From positions 434,001 through 498,000 of the forward strand of contig CM030933.1 of NCBI GenBank assembly GCA_018136815.1: a stretch of 64,000 nt of DNA, in the 5' to 3' direction. The notes under the pieces were generated by a model. The model was not told the origin of the DNA. It made no database searches and saw only the letters and a program-made list of their open reading frames with translations. The DNA comes from Isochrysis galbana. Its lineage: Eukaryota; Haptophyta; Isochrysidales; Isochrysidaceae. A program made the translations under genes and the position numbers. Shown one piece after another: positions 9,226 to 17,887 of the stretch; the stretch's first letter is position 1; every line of letters begins with the position of its first letter.

Positions 9226-11808
9226 AGCACGAAATCTAAGCTCGCGTCCTCGGCCGCAGAGGAGGAACCTCTCAGGGAACCTTCTCTGCCCGCTGCAGCT
9301 TCTGTTCCCGTTGGATGTCCGAGTGATCCCACGGCCTCTGAGGCTGCACCAGTGGCACCCATCACTCCGGCTGCTATCTCCACGACTGGCTCCGATCAGC
9401 TCGTGGCGGATGGCGAGTCTTGGTCCGCTGCCCTCGGCACCCACCGGGTGCAATCACAGCGGGCCATGGTGGAGCATGACCCTCTCCCGCATGAAGCCAA
9501 CTTCAGCGTCGCTGAGTTGGCCCATGAGGTGGAGGAGGGTCCCCTCCCTCTGATTCAATTTGACCCGCCTCCTCACCTTCGAGATGATGAGTCTGAGGTG
9601 GGTGAAGCTGAGGTGATCAGCTTCCGAAGCCCCGCCTACCGGGACTATGCCCCGCCGTCATCAAAAGGGGTCCTTGATCAAGAGATCACCCCGATCGAGA
9701 CGGCCGCGGCGCGTCAGGATGCGGAAATGGCAAGGCTTCAGGCGGAGACCAACACCCTAAAAGGGGCTGTGGAGCGCCTACACTCATCCCTTGCCGCGGC
9801 AGAGGCGAGGGAGGGGCTTCTCCGGGATCAAGTTGAAGCAGGGTTCAAAGCCCTGACTCAGCTACTCCAAGCCCGCCAAGAGCCCGCTTCAAGTCCGTCG
9901 ATGGATCGGACCGAGGCGGCTGCGGATTCTGCTAGGCCGGTTCAGAGGGAACCACCCATGGGCGAGCCTCCTGCTCTAGACCCAAAGGGCCACACCTCTC
10001 CGGCTTCTAGGGTTCCACGGTCGGCGTACCCGACCTCTAAATCGGAATCCCGCCGCCAGGACCAAAGCCCTTACCGGGGCCCGACCCCGATGGTGCCACT
10101 TCGCCACCCTCGTGACCCCTGCCTCGCGGTGGGGATGGATGAGCGAGAGGCAGTTGTAAGCGAGTGGAAAAATCTCCTCGCCCTGCCCTCACGCGATCTG
10201 GCCGCCCTTTACCGCGACTCCGACGAGCATGAGCTCATCCACACCATTTTGAAGAGCAACCTCTCCCTGGCGGGCAACGTTTGGCATTGCCGAATTTTCA
10301 TGGAGGAGGACCACTTGCTCAAATGGGTGCGTAGCCGCTTTTCAGCCGAGCAAACCCTTCACCATCAGGTCAGGATGGGCAAAGAGCTTTCGGAGCTCCG
10401 CTTCCCAAAGGCCCTCGCCTCCGATAACGTGCAAACGGCGGCAACAGCCTGGAACGAATTTCGACTCACGCTCATCAAGCCGTTGGAGCGGGCACTAGCG
10501 CTCGGCTGCGATCATCGCGAAATATTTACCTCCCTCCTCGCGGCAGCCGGCGCCAATTCCAGCGGCAATTCCCGCATCTTCGCCTTCCTCCTCGATCTAG
10601 TGGAGGACCGCGCCCTCGCTCTCAATCCTGTCCTCGCTGCTGACGTCCTTCTTCGCAAATGCGACGGGACCTTCGCAAACGGGGCCGATGGTTTCGCGAA
10701 AGACTCGGCGTCGATGGAGTGGGACCGCATGAGGGAGCGCGAGGCCGGCGCTGATCTATGTGAGCTCAGCAAGAATTTGGTTCGCGCCTACATCCGCAAG
10801 CTTGGCGATTCCGCGGTTGACTCCACCAACGTGTGGGATCATCCAAACATGGCCCATGAGATCAACCAGAGGTTCGAGGAAATCATTCGGAATGATAAGG
10901 TTGATCCTCAGCGCGGCGTCGACAATGCGATTAAATTTGCGGAGGTGCTTGCGGAGACTCGTTTCCGCGTAGAGAACCACGAGCTAGGTCGGTCGGCGCT
11001 CTCGTGTGTCAATCTCTGCCAACGGTACCTCAGCCCTTACGAACAGGCCCGGGTGAAGCGTCATCAATCCCGGACCTCGACGAAGCAAACTGTGGCTAGC
11101 GTACGCTCTAAGGCTTCAGGCGAGGCAAAGAGCGATGCTTCCTCGTCCCAGAAGACCGCTTCGACCACGGACATGGTTGCCGCCGTGCAGGCAGCCGTCC
11201 AAGCCACCGTGGCGGAAGCTCTTCGCGGACAGGGACATTCGCCTGCTTCGAAGCCTGATTACCGGGCTGCTGCACCGCCGGCAAGTTACCACTCCAACTC
11301 ACCGTTGCCAGCTATACTGACCGATTCACCCGGTCGAAAGGGAGGCTCCTCTCGGCCGCCCAGCCGTCGCTGCGATCCGCCGGCGAACGGCCAAGGGCTA
11401 CCGCCTGATTTGGGCGTATCCCGGTGGACGCCCGAGCTTTGGAATCGGGCCCGAGCCCGCTTCTGGGCCGTAGCAGGCTATGCCAAGCACCCAAGGGTCT
11501 CGGCGGCGTTAGCGAAGTGCCGACCGGCCGATAATTCAATGGAAACTCCACGGACGGACGATATCAATAGGGGAATCACCGAATGGACGAACGAAAACGG
11601 CTGTGCCTTCTGCGCTTTCCGACCTCACGCTCCTCCTGGCACTCCAGCCAGCGAAGCCTGGAAATATGGCACGGGAGACGGTGCTCACAACCCCGTCATC
11701 TGTCAGCCATATATTCGCTTTCTGTGTGAGGCTGGCTGCGGAGAGTGCGGATCGGACGAGCACATTCATAAGCTTCTTCGCTCGATGGTCCGGGTTAAGC
11801 CTCAGTAG
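9091..11808 (+). CDS. gag: Chromovirus Gag
   Basis: 905 residues from the ATG at 9091. The frame is open further upstream to about 8926, but only via TTG. The first 45 codons lie in the LTR. The N-terminal third is acidic and Pro/Ser-rich. Residues about 200-270 are a charged helix (EMARLQAETNTLKGAVERLH), probably a multimerising coiled coil. The central part (about residues 350-650) is helical and Trp/Leu-rich (NEFRLTLIKPLERAL; FAFLLDLVEDRALALNPVL), as in Ty3-type capsid domains. The last 80 residues are cysteine- and histidine-rich (CAFCAFRPH...CQPYIRFLCEAGCGECGSDEH) but do not show the CCHC zinc knuckle CX2CX4HX4C. Translation ends at UAG (11806-11808), with the same frame open beyond it. 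A small remnant with a related coiled-coil lies at 42.6 kb. Confidence 0.85.
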   Translation: MGLPDPVQNFIHPTPGGEEGQSAALAAGAARDGVAQSPPVALDSTSTKSKLASSAAEEEPLREPSLPAAASVPVGCPSDPTASEAAPVAPITPAAISTTGSDQLVADGESWSAALGTHRVQSQRAMVEHDPLPHEANFSVAELAHEVEEGPLPLIQFDPPPHLRDDESEVGEAEVISFRSPAYRDYAPPSSKGVLDQEITPIETAAARQDAEMARLQAETNTLKGAVERLHSSLAAAEAREGLLRDQVEAGFKALTQLLQARQEPASSPSMDRTEAAADSARPVQREPPMGEPPALDPKGHTSPASRVPRSAYPTSKSESRRQDQSPYRGPTPMVPLRHPRDPCLAVGMDEREAVVSEWKNLLALPSRDLAALYRDSDEHELIHTILKSNLSLAGNVWHCRIFMEEDHLLKWVRSRFSAEQTLHHQVRMGKELSELRFPKALASDNVQTAATAWNEFRLTLIKPLERALALGCDHREIFTSLLAAAGANSSGNSRIFAFLLDLVEDRALALNPVLAADVLLRKCDGTFANGADGFAKDSASMEWDRMREREAGADLCELSKNLVRAYIRKLGDSAVDSTNVWDHPNMAHEINQRFEEIIRNDKVDPQRGVDNAIKFAEVLAETRFRVENHELGRSALSCVNLCQRYLSPYEQARVKRHQSRTSTKQTVASVRSKASGEAKSDASSSQKTASTTDMVAAVQAAVQATVAEALRGQGHSPASKPDYRAAAPPASYHSNSPLPAILTDSPGRKGGSSRPPSRRCDPPANGQGLPPDLGVSRWTPELWNRARARFWAVAGYAKHPRVSAALAKCRPADNSMETPRTDDINRGITEWTNENGCAFCAFRPHAPPGTPASEAWKYGTGDGAHNPVICQPYIRFLCEAGCGECGSDEHIHKLLRSMVRVKPQ

Positions 11809-13104
11809 GGGTCCGGCGGGGTCCCCGTCCTTCAAACCCTGGCGGAGAACATCGCGGGCGGTGGGCCTGAACGCCACCACCACCATCCCGATCCGATCCC
11901 TACGCCGCTTGGGGAGAAGAGCTGTCGACGCGGCGATTCTCCCCCTGTCTCTAGCTCTATTCAGTCCTCGACGGTGGGAGCCGCCTCGCCGGCTGAAGCC
12001 CCCGCCGAACGGCTATCTCGGAAGCCGGAGTCGACACTTGACCCGGGCTCCTGGAAACAGGTTTGCCCCGGAGATAGTCGCGACCCGACTCTCCGAAATT
12101 CGTGTACGTCTACAAGTTCTTCTATTACTCCGCACGCTATTAGGATGTTAGGGGTCGATTCTCGCTCGCTGCCCCTCTTGGAATCTATTTCTACGGATAC
12201 TATGCTGTCATCGGTTCCTTCTAACTCTCCTAGGTCTTTCGACGCATCTTCATCCCTGGATTCACCCCCCGACGGCCCTGCCCAAGGGGGTGGGCTAGGT
12301 AGATTCGACGCGTCTTCGGTCTCTTCGTTTCGTAAACGAACAGTTGTGAAGCCCTCGAGGGCTGTCGACTCGGTATCATCTTCTGCTCTAGGTTCTATGG
12401 ATAGGTCCGACGTGGCCGCTGCCGCGTCCGAAAACGTTGTTGCTGCTTTACCTGTTTCTGCTCTTTCCCGGCGGGACCCCACTGGAGACCTCTCTCCCAA
12501 GGGCCATAGCCGGAGCCGCTCTGCGGACAAATTGTCGTTGTCTACCGTAGGTTCTCGTGCAGTGGAGGCGGAGACTAGTTCCTTCTCCTCACCTCTCTCC
12601 CCGGTTCGTTATATTTCTCCGTCATCGTGTTCATTCTCTCGTCTCGAAGTTGCACCTGTTCTCGTTTCCGACCTGGTTCCCGACCCGGAAGGGTCGGCTT
12701 CCGGAGTCAATGAAGTTGAAGGTTCCAAGGGAGCTGCGGCTTTCCGCGCTCACGCCGTGGCCACCCCAGACTCGGGAGACGCAGTGGCCGTCGATTACGA
12801 TCTCTCGTCGCGCCCCACACGGACGCCGGCGTCTCCTCTTTCTCTCGGCTCTCCGGAGGATCCCCGTTCCAGGGATCGCCCGCCGGGGCCAACCCCCTTC
12901 AGGTCTAGCCCACCGAAACTTCAGGGCAACGACCCCCTCCCCCTGAATTCTACTGCCGAGGCCATCCACCGGATCGCCGTGGTTGGTTGTTCCTCGGCCG
13001 CCAAGTATTATTCGCAAGTCAAATTCGGCTTGGGCTTCCCGAGTAGTCCTGGTCAGCAAGAAAGATGGCTCCGTTCGATTCTGCGTGGACTACCGCGACA
13101 CTAA
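11809..13104 (+). CDS. ORF2 of the chromovirus: Ser/Pro/Asp-rich region in the gag frame after a UAG codon
   Basis: The gag frame stays open for 431 codons after its UAG stop, ending at 13104 and overlapping pol. There is no good ATG near the start, so expression by UAG read-through is the simple reading. The product is very rich in Ser, Pro, Asp and Arg with no recognisable fold. Retroviral-type protease should lie here, yet I find no convincing D-[ST]-G-A motif; a lone PDSGD near 12770 is in poor context. Possible explanations are a highly diverged protease, a spacer or IDR, or misassigned expression. Absence of stops over 1.3 kb in a GC-rich element is moderate evidence for coding. Confidence 0.5.
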   Translation, partial: GSGGVPVLQTLAENIAGGGPERHHHHPDPIPTPLGEKSCRRGDSPPVSSSIQSSTVGAASPAEAPAERLSRKPESTLDPGSWKQVCPGDSRDPTLRNSCTSTSSSITPHAIRMLGVDSRSLPLLESISTDTMLSSVPSNSPRSFDASSSLDSPPDGPAQGGGLGRFDASSVSSFRKRTVVKPSRAVDSVSSSALGSMDRSDVAAAASENVVAALPVSALSRRDPTGDLSPKGHSRSRSADKLSLSTVGSRAVEAETSSFSSPLSPVRYISPSSCSFSRLEVAPVLVSDLVPDPEGSASGVNEVEGSKGAAAFRAHAVATPDSGDAVAVDYDLSSRPTRTPASPLSLGSPEDPRSRDRPPGPTPFRSSPPKLQGNDPLPLNSTAEAIHRIAVVGCSSAAKYYSQVKFGLGFPSSPGQQERWLRSILRGLPRH

Positions 13105-16100
13105 CGCCAAGCTACGCGTCGAGGACAGCCCTCTACCCCTCATTGTAGAGGCTATCGATAGGCTAGCGTCCGGCCAAGGGCCGCTCAGTTCTCTCTTTTT
13201 ATGTACTCTCGATTTAGCCTCTGGTTTTTGGGGCATCCCGATCAAAGAATCGCACAAACATATCACCGCTTTCACTACCCACCGCGGCAAATACGAGTTC
13301 AACTTTCTACCGTTCGGCATCCAATCAGGTCCCTCCTACATGTGCCGCTTGATGGACATCGTTCTCGGTGCGCTAGCGTGGGAGATCTGCATGCCTTACC
13401 TCGATGATGTGGGCATCTGGTCAACGGGCGTGGGTCCTTCCGAAGAGGCCAGGGCACAGGCTTCGTTCGAGCAAATGCTTCACCGGCTAGACCTCGTTCT
13501 CGAACGGCTAGAGTGGGCCGGTCTGACCTGCAAGATGTCCAAGTGTGTCTTCTTTGCCACCTCTACGGAGTACCTCGGTCACGTTGTCTCGAGGGAAGGT
13601 CTCAAGATGGACCCGAAGAAGGTCGCAGCTGTCGCCGACATCGACCCGTCATCCATCAACTCCTTGGAAGCGGTTCGATCTTTCCTCGGCCTTTGCTCCT
13701 ACTATCGTCGATTCATTCGCCAATTCGCCGCTAAGGCTGCTCCTCTCACTGCCCTCACGCGGAAGGGCTGCGACGTGGCAAAGGAGTCCCAGTCCGAGGA
13801 GTGTCGCCGAGCTATCCAAGAGCTCAAGACAGCGATCACTTCGGAGCCCGTCTTGACTCCACCCAGGGATGATCGGCCCTTCATCGTCAAGACCGATGGG
13901 GCTAGCAAGTTGGGTATCGCCGGCATCCTCTCGCAGCTAGGAGACGATAACCGTGAACGAGTCGTTGGGTACTACGCTCGCAGTCTCACCTCGGCCGAAC
14001 GCCATTGGACGGTGACCGAGATTGAACTCTTGGCCGCCCTGGAATCCATCCGAAATTGGCGACCCTACCTTTGGGGGCGTCGGTTCAAGTTAGTCGTCGA
14101 CCACTCCGCGCTGCGATGGCTGCATACCATGAAGGATCAAGTAGCCGGTGGGCCAGCCTCTCGGCTGACTCGGTGGGCTCTCAAGTTGGCTGAGTACCGG
14201 TTCGACGTCGAACATAAACCAGGAGCTGTTCATCAAGATGCTGACGGGCTGTCCCGGCTAGCATCCCTGGAGCCGGAACACGAAGACGAACCACTCGCCG
14301 GCCTAGCGTCACTGGCGGCGCGTGAGCCTGGCTCAGAGTCTCTAGCCGAGCAGGAACGGTCCCATCCGGTGGCTGCCATCACGCGCTCCGTAGCTACGGC
14401 GCGAGGGCTTCAAGCTTTGGATCGATCTCGTCGTCGAGCCTCCGATTCCGGGCCCGCCATCCAGTCCAGTTATTTGGCTCCGGGTACGCCGACTTCCGAA
14501 GAGATGAGAGCGGCCCTGGCGGAAGATCCGTTCGTAGAGCCACTCCTAGGCTCAGGAGAGACGGCCAACCACGAGCCATCAGGCCAAGGGTCGCCTCCGC
14601 CGGCCGCCGCCTCAGGCCCCATTGCCGACGATGATTCGTGTTCCAGTTCTGTCGCTCCCGCTCCCGCTCAGCAATCCAAGATGTTTCGCCGTTTCGTCGT
14701 TCACGATGGGCTCGTCTACTATCGCACCGTTCCTGACTCCACCGACCCGGACTCGCTAGTGCTCTATGTTCCGCCCTCCTTGCGGTCTCGCTACCTTTTC
14801 GCCTACCACGATCGCTCCGGTCACCTCGGAGTTTCTCGTATGTCTGGTCTTCTTCGTACTCGGGTATACTGGCCTGGCATGTCTTCCGACGTTGCGTCCT
14901 ACGTCCGAGAATGCCACGAGTGCACCCTCGCCAAGCCGCTACCGAGGGCTCTAGCGTCGCCCTCCGGTCTCTCCGTGGGTACCTACCCCTTTGATGTGGT
15001 CTACTGCGACGTGCTCTCGCTGGCTCCCACTCACAACTTCGTGCCTGGAGTCTCGGGTTACGACAAGCTGGTCGTCTTCATCGACTCGCTCACTCGATGG
15101 ATTGAGGCTGAGCCGTCGAATGGGGATCCCTCGTCGGAGATGGCCTTGGACATGTTCATCCGCTTGATTGTGACGCGTTATGGAGTCCCTAGGCAGCTTC
15201 GAACCGACGCCGGTTCGAATCTTTGTTCGGTTCTTGTTTCGCGTATTCTGGAGCTCACCGGGACTGATTTGTCGAGTACAGAGCCGTACCGACATGAAGG
15301 TGTAGGCTTCGTCGAACGCGCTCAGCAAACGCTCATTCGTTTGATGCGCGCCTCGAACGAGGGTGGCAGCCATTGGGTCGACCATTTGCCGTTCCTACTC
15401 CTCTCGTTGAGGGCTTCTTCCGGTCGTGTTACCTCCCGGTCTCCAGCGTCTTTGATCTTTGGGCGTGAGCTGCGTCTGCCCGCTCAACTCTCTGATCCGA
15501 AGTCCGTTTCGCCAACTGCTCTCGAGGCGGCGTCCGCCGACGTTCGCTCGTACGCATCCAGGCTCAATGCGAGCCTCCGCCTCTCTTGGTCCAGCGCTCT
15601 CGAGGCTACCCTAGCCGCTCAGGCTGAGTCGGTCCGTGACGCTACGATCAAGTCTCAAAGACCAGCTCGTTTCGAACCTGGGGATCGCGTCTGCCTGCGA
15701 TTACCAGGCCATGCCAACAAGTTGCAATTCATCTACTCGGGTCCCTACCGCGTCGTAGAGGCTCTGTCCGACACTAGGTACCGACTCCGTGATTTGGAGA
15801 ACCGGTTAGTCAAGGAGGAGGTGCATATCTCGAACCTCCGGCCGTATCATACTTTCGTTGATGAAGAGCCGCTGGCTGACGACGAGTACATCGTTGAAAA
15901 GTTGCTCGATCGTCGTAGCCATGGCGATTCTATCGAGTACCTCGTGAAGTGGCGTGGCTATGCTCTTCGAGAAGCCACCTGGGAGCCTCGTTCCGAGTTG
16001 CTCCGTCGTTGTTCTGATTTGCTTGATGATTATGATCGCTCCGTCGAAGAGACTTGTCCAGAAGATGTTGAGTCCCCGGAAGCAACTTCTTCGTCGGCCA

Positions 16101-16171
16101 GGGATACTCCTCTTCCTCCCGTTCTCGATGCGCCGTCTTCGCGCACTCGCTCCAGGCTCCACTCCCGTTGA
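12947..16171 (+). CDS. pol: Chromovirus Pol: reverse transcriptase, RNase H, integrase, chromodomain
   Basis: The frame opens at 12947 after a TGA and runs to 16171 (1074 codons). It is +1 relative to gag/ORF2 and overlaps ORF2 by 158 nt, so +1 frameshifting is likely. In order: RT (SNSAWASRVVLVSKKDGSVR, then VDYR; LDLASGFWGIP; catalytic PYLDDVGIW near 13396), RNase H (VKTDGAS near 13892, the YARSLTSAERHWTVTEIELL helix, VVDHSALRWL), integrase zinc region (YHDRSGHLG...CHECTLAK near 14805-14935) and integrase core (YCDV near 15004, RTDAGSN near 15203, GFVERAQQT near 15309: D,D,E). A chromodomain follows (EYIVEKLLDRRSHGDS..EYLVKWRGY..ATWEP, about 15888-15990), then a Ser/Pro-rich tail. Chromodomain integrases target chromatin marks, and this places the element in the chromoviruses. 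No inactivating change is visible. Confidence 0.93.
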   Translation: MLLPRPSTGSPWLVVPRPPSIIRKSNSAWASRVVLVSKKDGSVRFCVDYRDTNAKLRVEDSPLPLIVEAIDRLASGQGPLSSLFLCTLDLASGFWGIPIKESHKHITAFTTHRGKYEFNFLPFGIQSGPSYMCRLMDIVLGALAWEICMPYLDDVGIWSTGVGPSEEARAQASFEQMLHRLDLVLERLEWAGLTCKMSKCVFFATSTEYLGHVVSREGLKMDPKKVAAVADIDPSSINSLEAVRSFLGLCSYYRRFIRQFAAKAAPLTALTRKGCDVAKESQSEECRRAIQELKTAITSEPVLTPPRDDRPFIVKTDGASKLGIAGILSQLGDDNRERVVGYYARSLTSAERHWTVTEIELLAALESIRNWRPYLWGRRFKLVVDHSALRWLHTMKDQVAGGPASRLTRWALKLAEYRFDVEHKPGAVHQDADGLSRLASLEPEHEDEPLAGLASLAAREPGSESLAEQERSHPVAAITRSVATARGLQALDRSRRRASDSGPAIQSSYLAPGTPTSEEMRAALAEDPFVEPLLGSGETANHEPSGQGSPPPAAASGPIADDDSCSSSVAPAPAQQSKMFRRFVVHDGLVYYRTVPDSTDPDSLVLYVPPSLRSRYLFAYHDRSGHLGVSRMSGLLRTRVYWPGMSSDVASYVRECHECTLAKPLPRALASPSGLSVGTYPFDVVYCDVLSLAPTHNFVPGVSGYDKLVVFIDSLTRWIEAEPSNGDPSSEMALDMFIRLIVTRYGVPRQLRTDAGSNLCSVLVSRILELTGTDLSSTEPYRHEGVGFVERAQQTLIRLMRASNEGGSHWVDHLPFLLLSLRASSGRVTSRSPASLIFGRELRLPAQLSDPKSVSPTALEAASADVRSYASRLNASLRLSWSSALEATLAAQAESVRDATIKSQRPARFEPGDRVCLRLPGHANKLQFIYSGPYRVVEALSDTRYRLRDLENRLVKEEVHISNLRPYHTFVDEEPLADDEYIVEKLLDRRSHGDSIEYLVKWRGYALREATWEPRSELLRRCSDLLDDYDRSVEETCPEDVESPEATSSSARDTPLPPVLDAPSSRTRSRLHSR

Positions 16172-16552
16172 TCCCATGTCTTGGGTAAGGGACCCGTCCC
16201 TCTAGGCTAGCCCCACGCCTCGGCTAGGGCTCCGAGTTCAAATTTCTGTCCGAGCGAATCATGGAGGTGCTGAACGCGTGCTGCCTGCGCTCTACACCCG
16301 GCGCAACACCCGAGCAAAGCTCCTGTAAAAGGGAGAAGTGGGTGGGGCAGTGCGTACGAAAGAGGCCGCCGCGCTAAGCCGCCGATTTCGTGCTCGCTTT
16401 GGATCCAAAGGGTGTTCTTGTCTCCACGTTTCGCTCGCTATGTTCCGTTGCTTCTTGTTCCGATTCTGACCTCTGGTCAGCTCAGGTTCTAGGTTCCAGG
16501 TCTCTGTTTCCAGGTTCACCGCTCGACATCGGGAGACGTCTCGATCTTAGTC

Positions 16553-16558
16553 GGGGGG
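16553..16558 (+). other. Polypurine tract of the chromovirus
   Basis: GGGGGG directly before the 3' LTR, in the context ctcgatcttagtcGGGGGG. A related context (ctcgatcctagcaGGGGGG, minus strand) precedes the LTR ending at 63596, supporting its role as plus-strand primer. Confidence 0.7.
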
Positions 16559-17882
16559 TGTCGCATTCATCCTAGATGATGCGATTTCCAGGCTCTTATT
16601 TCCAGGTCCTTCGCCGTGCGGCCACACGGTGAAGCTCAGGTACTTCTAGGTTGGTAGGGTTCGTCCCTAGCGATCTAGAATTCGAGTTCTCGTTTCGTTC
16701 CTTCTAGCCTGTCTGTCAGGTCTAGATTCCAGGTTTCCTCCTTTCGGGTAATCTTGACCCAAAGGAGCCAGGTCGCCTGTCACTCGCTGCGCGCTTGTCT
16801 CAGGCTCTCAGGTTACCTTGTGAAGGCTTGTTTAGCTTCTTGCAAGGCTTGTTGTTTCTTGTTGGGTTCCGGTTCTTTCTTGGGACCTGCTCACTTTTGT
16901 TGTCGTCCAGGCCTGTTCTTCATAGGTTCTGCTTGGCCTGGTTAGGGTTTCGTTGCCTTCCCGCGTTTGGCGTTCGCGTTGGCGTTCGGAAACTTCCTCT
17001 CACATTCCCTAGGTCCGCTACCCTTGGCTTGTAGGTCCTTGCTTCTTTCTTCTCGGTCAAGGTTTTGGCGAGCGAGTCGGTTGCTCTAGCCGCTCGAGAT
17101 TTGAGGTTTAATTTGCCATCTCCCCTTGGAGACCGGTGTAGGTTCGCTTCCTAGGTGAGGGAATCTTTCCCCTTGATGCAAGCTACATGCAAGCCTTGGC
17201 CCCTTTGGTGTTTCTTCCCCTTGGTTGCTACTCAGGGTTGTTCGTTAGAAGCGTCTAGAAGGTTCACGCTCAACGGCAAGATTTATTCGGTCGTGAAGAC
17301 ATCTCGTTGCGATCTGTATCCAAAGTGATCGCCGTGGTCGCGCGACATGACGCTCCCCTTCGGACTCTCCGCTACGTGGGGAAATTACAACGGAGACACG
17401 CTCCGGCCGTCGCTGCGGAGTCTCTCTCTCTCTCTCGCTCTCTCTCTCCGTCTCTCGCGACGTGTTTGAGTTATCGGTGATTTGGGGTCGCGGTTGCTTG
17501 ATAATTTGCTTGGTTTGGGTGAATGATTCCGGTGTGTTCGTGAGTCGGTGTAACCTGTTGTTCTCAGCTTCGTTGTCCGTCGTTGTTCGCTGCGTCGCTG
17601 CACTCAAGCAGCTTAGGCTCCCTCCCTGAGGGAAGAGTTCTTTGTAGGTCTAACAATCTCTTACAACCCATCACACTAGGGCCGCTAGGAGCGCCTCGCC
17701 GCCCCACAGTCCTTCGTTCGCCGTTCGTTCCCTGTCCATACACCCGAATGGGGTTGCCCGACCCAGTCCAGAATTTCATTCACCCGACTCCCGGTGGGGA
17801 GGAGGGACAAAGCGCCGCGCTAGCCGCCGGTGCCGCTCGCGACGGAGTGGCTCAGAGCCCTCCGGTAGCGCTCGACTCGACA
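16559..17882 (+). repeat. 3' LTR (1324 bp)
   Basis: Same length as 7902-9225 at a constant offset of 8657, with one substitution noticed (near 17384). It also carries the start of gag, which here reads into flanking DNA and stops at 17894 after DSTDAL. Confidence 0.92.
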
Positions 17883-17887
17883 GACGC
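17883..17887. repeat. Target-site duplication, right copy (GACGC)
   Basis: Matches 7897-7901 exactly. Confidence 0.9.

Larger units (their letters stand above)
7902..17882 (+). mobile_element. Complete Ty3/gypsy chromovirus (chromodomain LTR retrotransposon), 9981 bp
   Basis: Two direct repeats of 1324 bp (7902-9225 and 16559-17882) with TGTCG...CGACA ends bound a gag-ORF2-pol interior. The 5-bp target duplication is intact. The one LTR difference I noticed is G versus A in the phrase acgtggggaa(g/a)ttac. The interior carries gag, an in-frame second ORF behind a UAG codon, and pol in another frame with RT, RNase H, integrase and a C-terminal chromodomain. All visible catalytic residues are present and no pol stop or frameshift is seen, so the copy looks young and possibly mobile. 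It is inserted into a LINE-like ORF. Confidence 0.93.

Noticed and set aside
12557..12946. Alternative plus frame in the gag-pol interval as a missing protease
   Set aside because: No D-[ST]-G-A and basic/Arg-rich composition typical of an off-frame reading.
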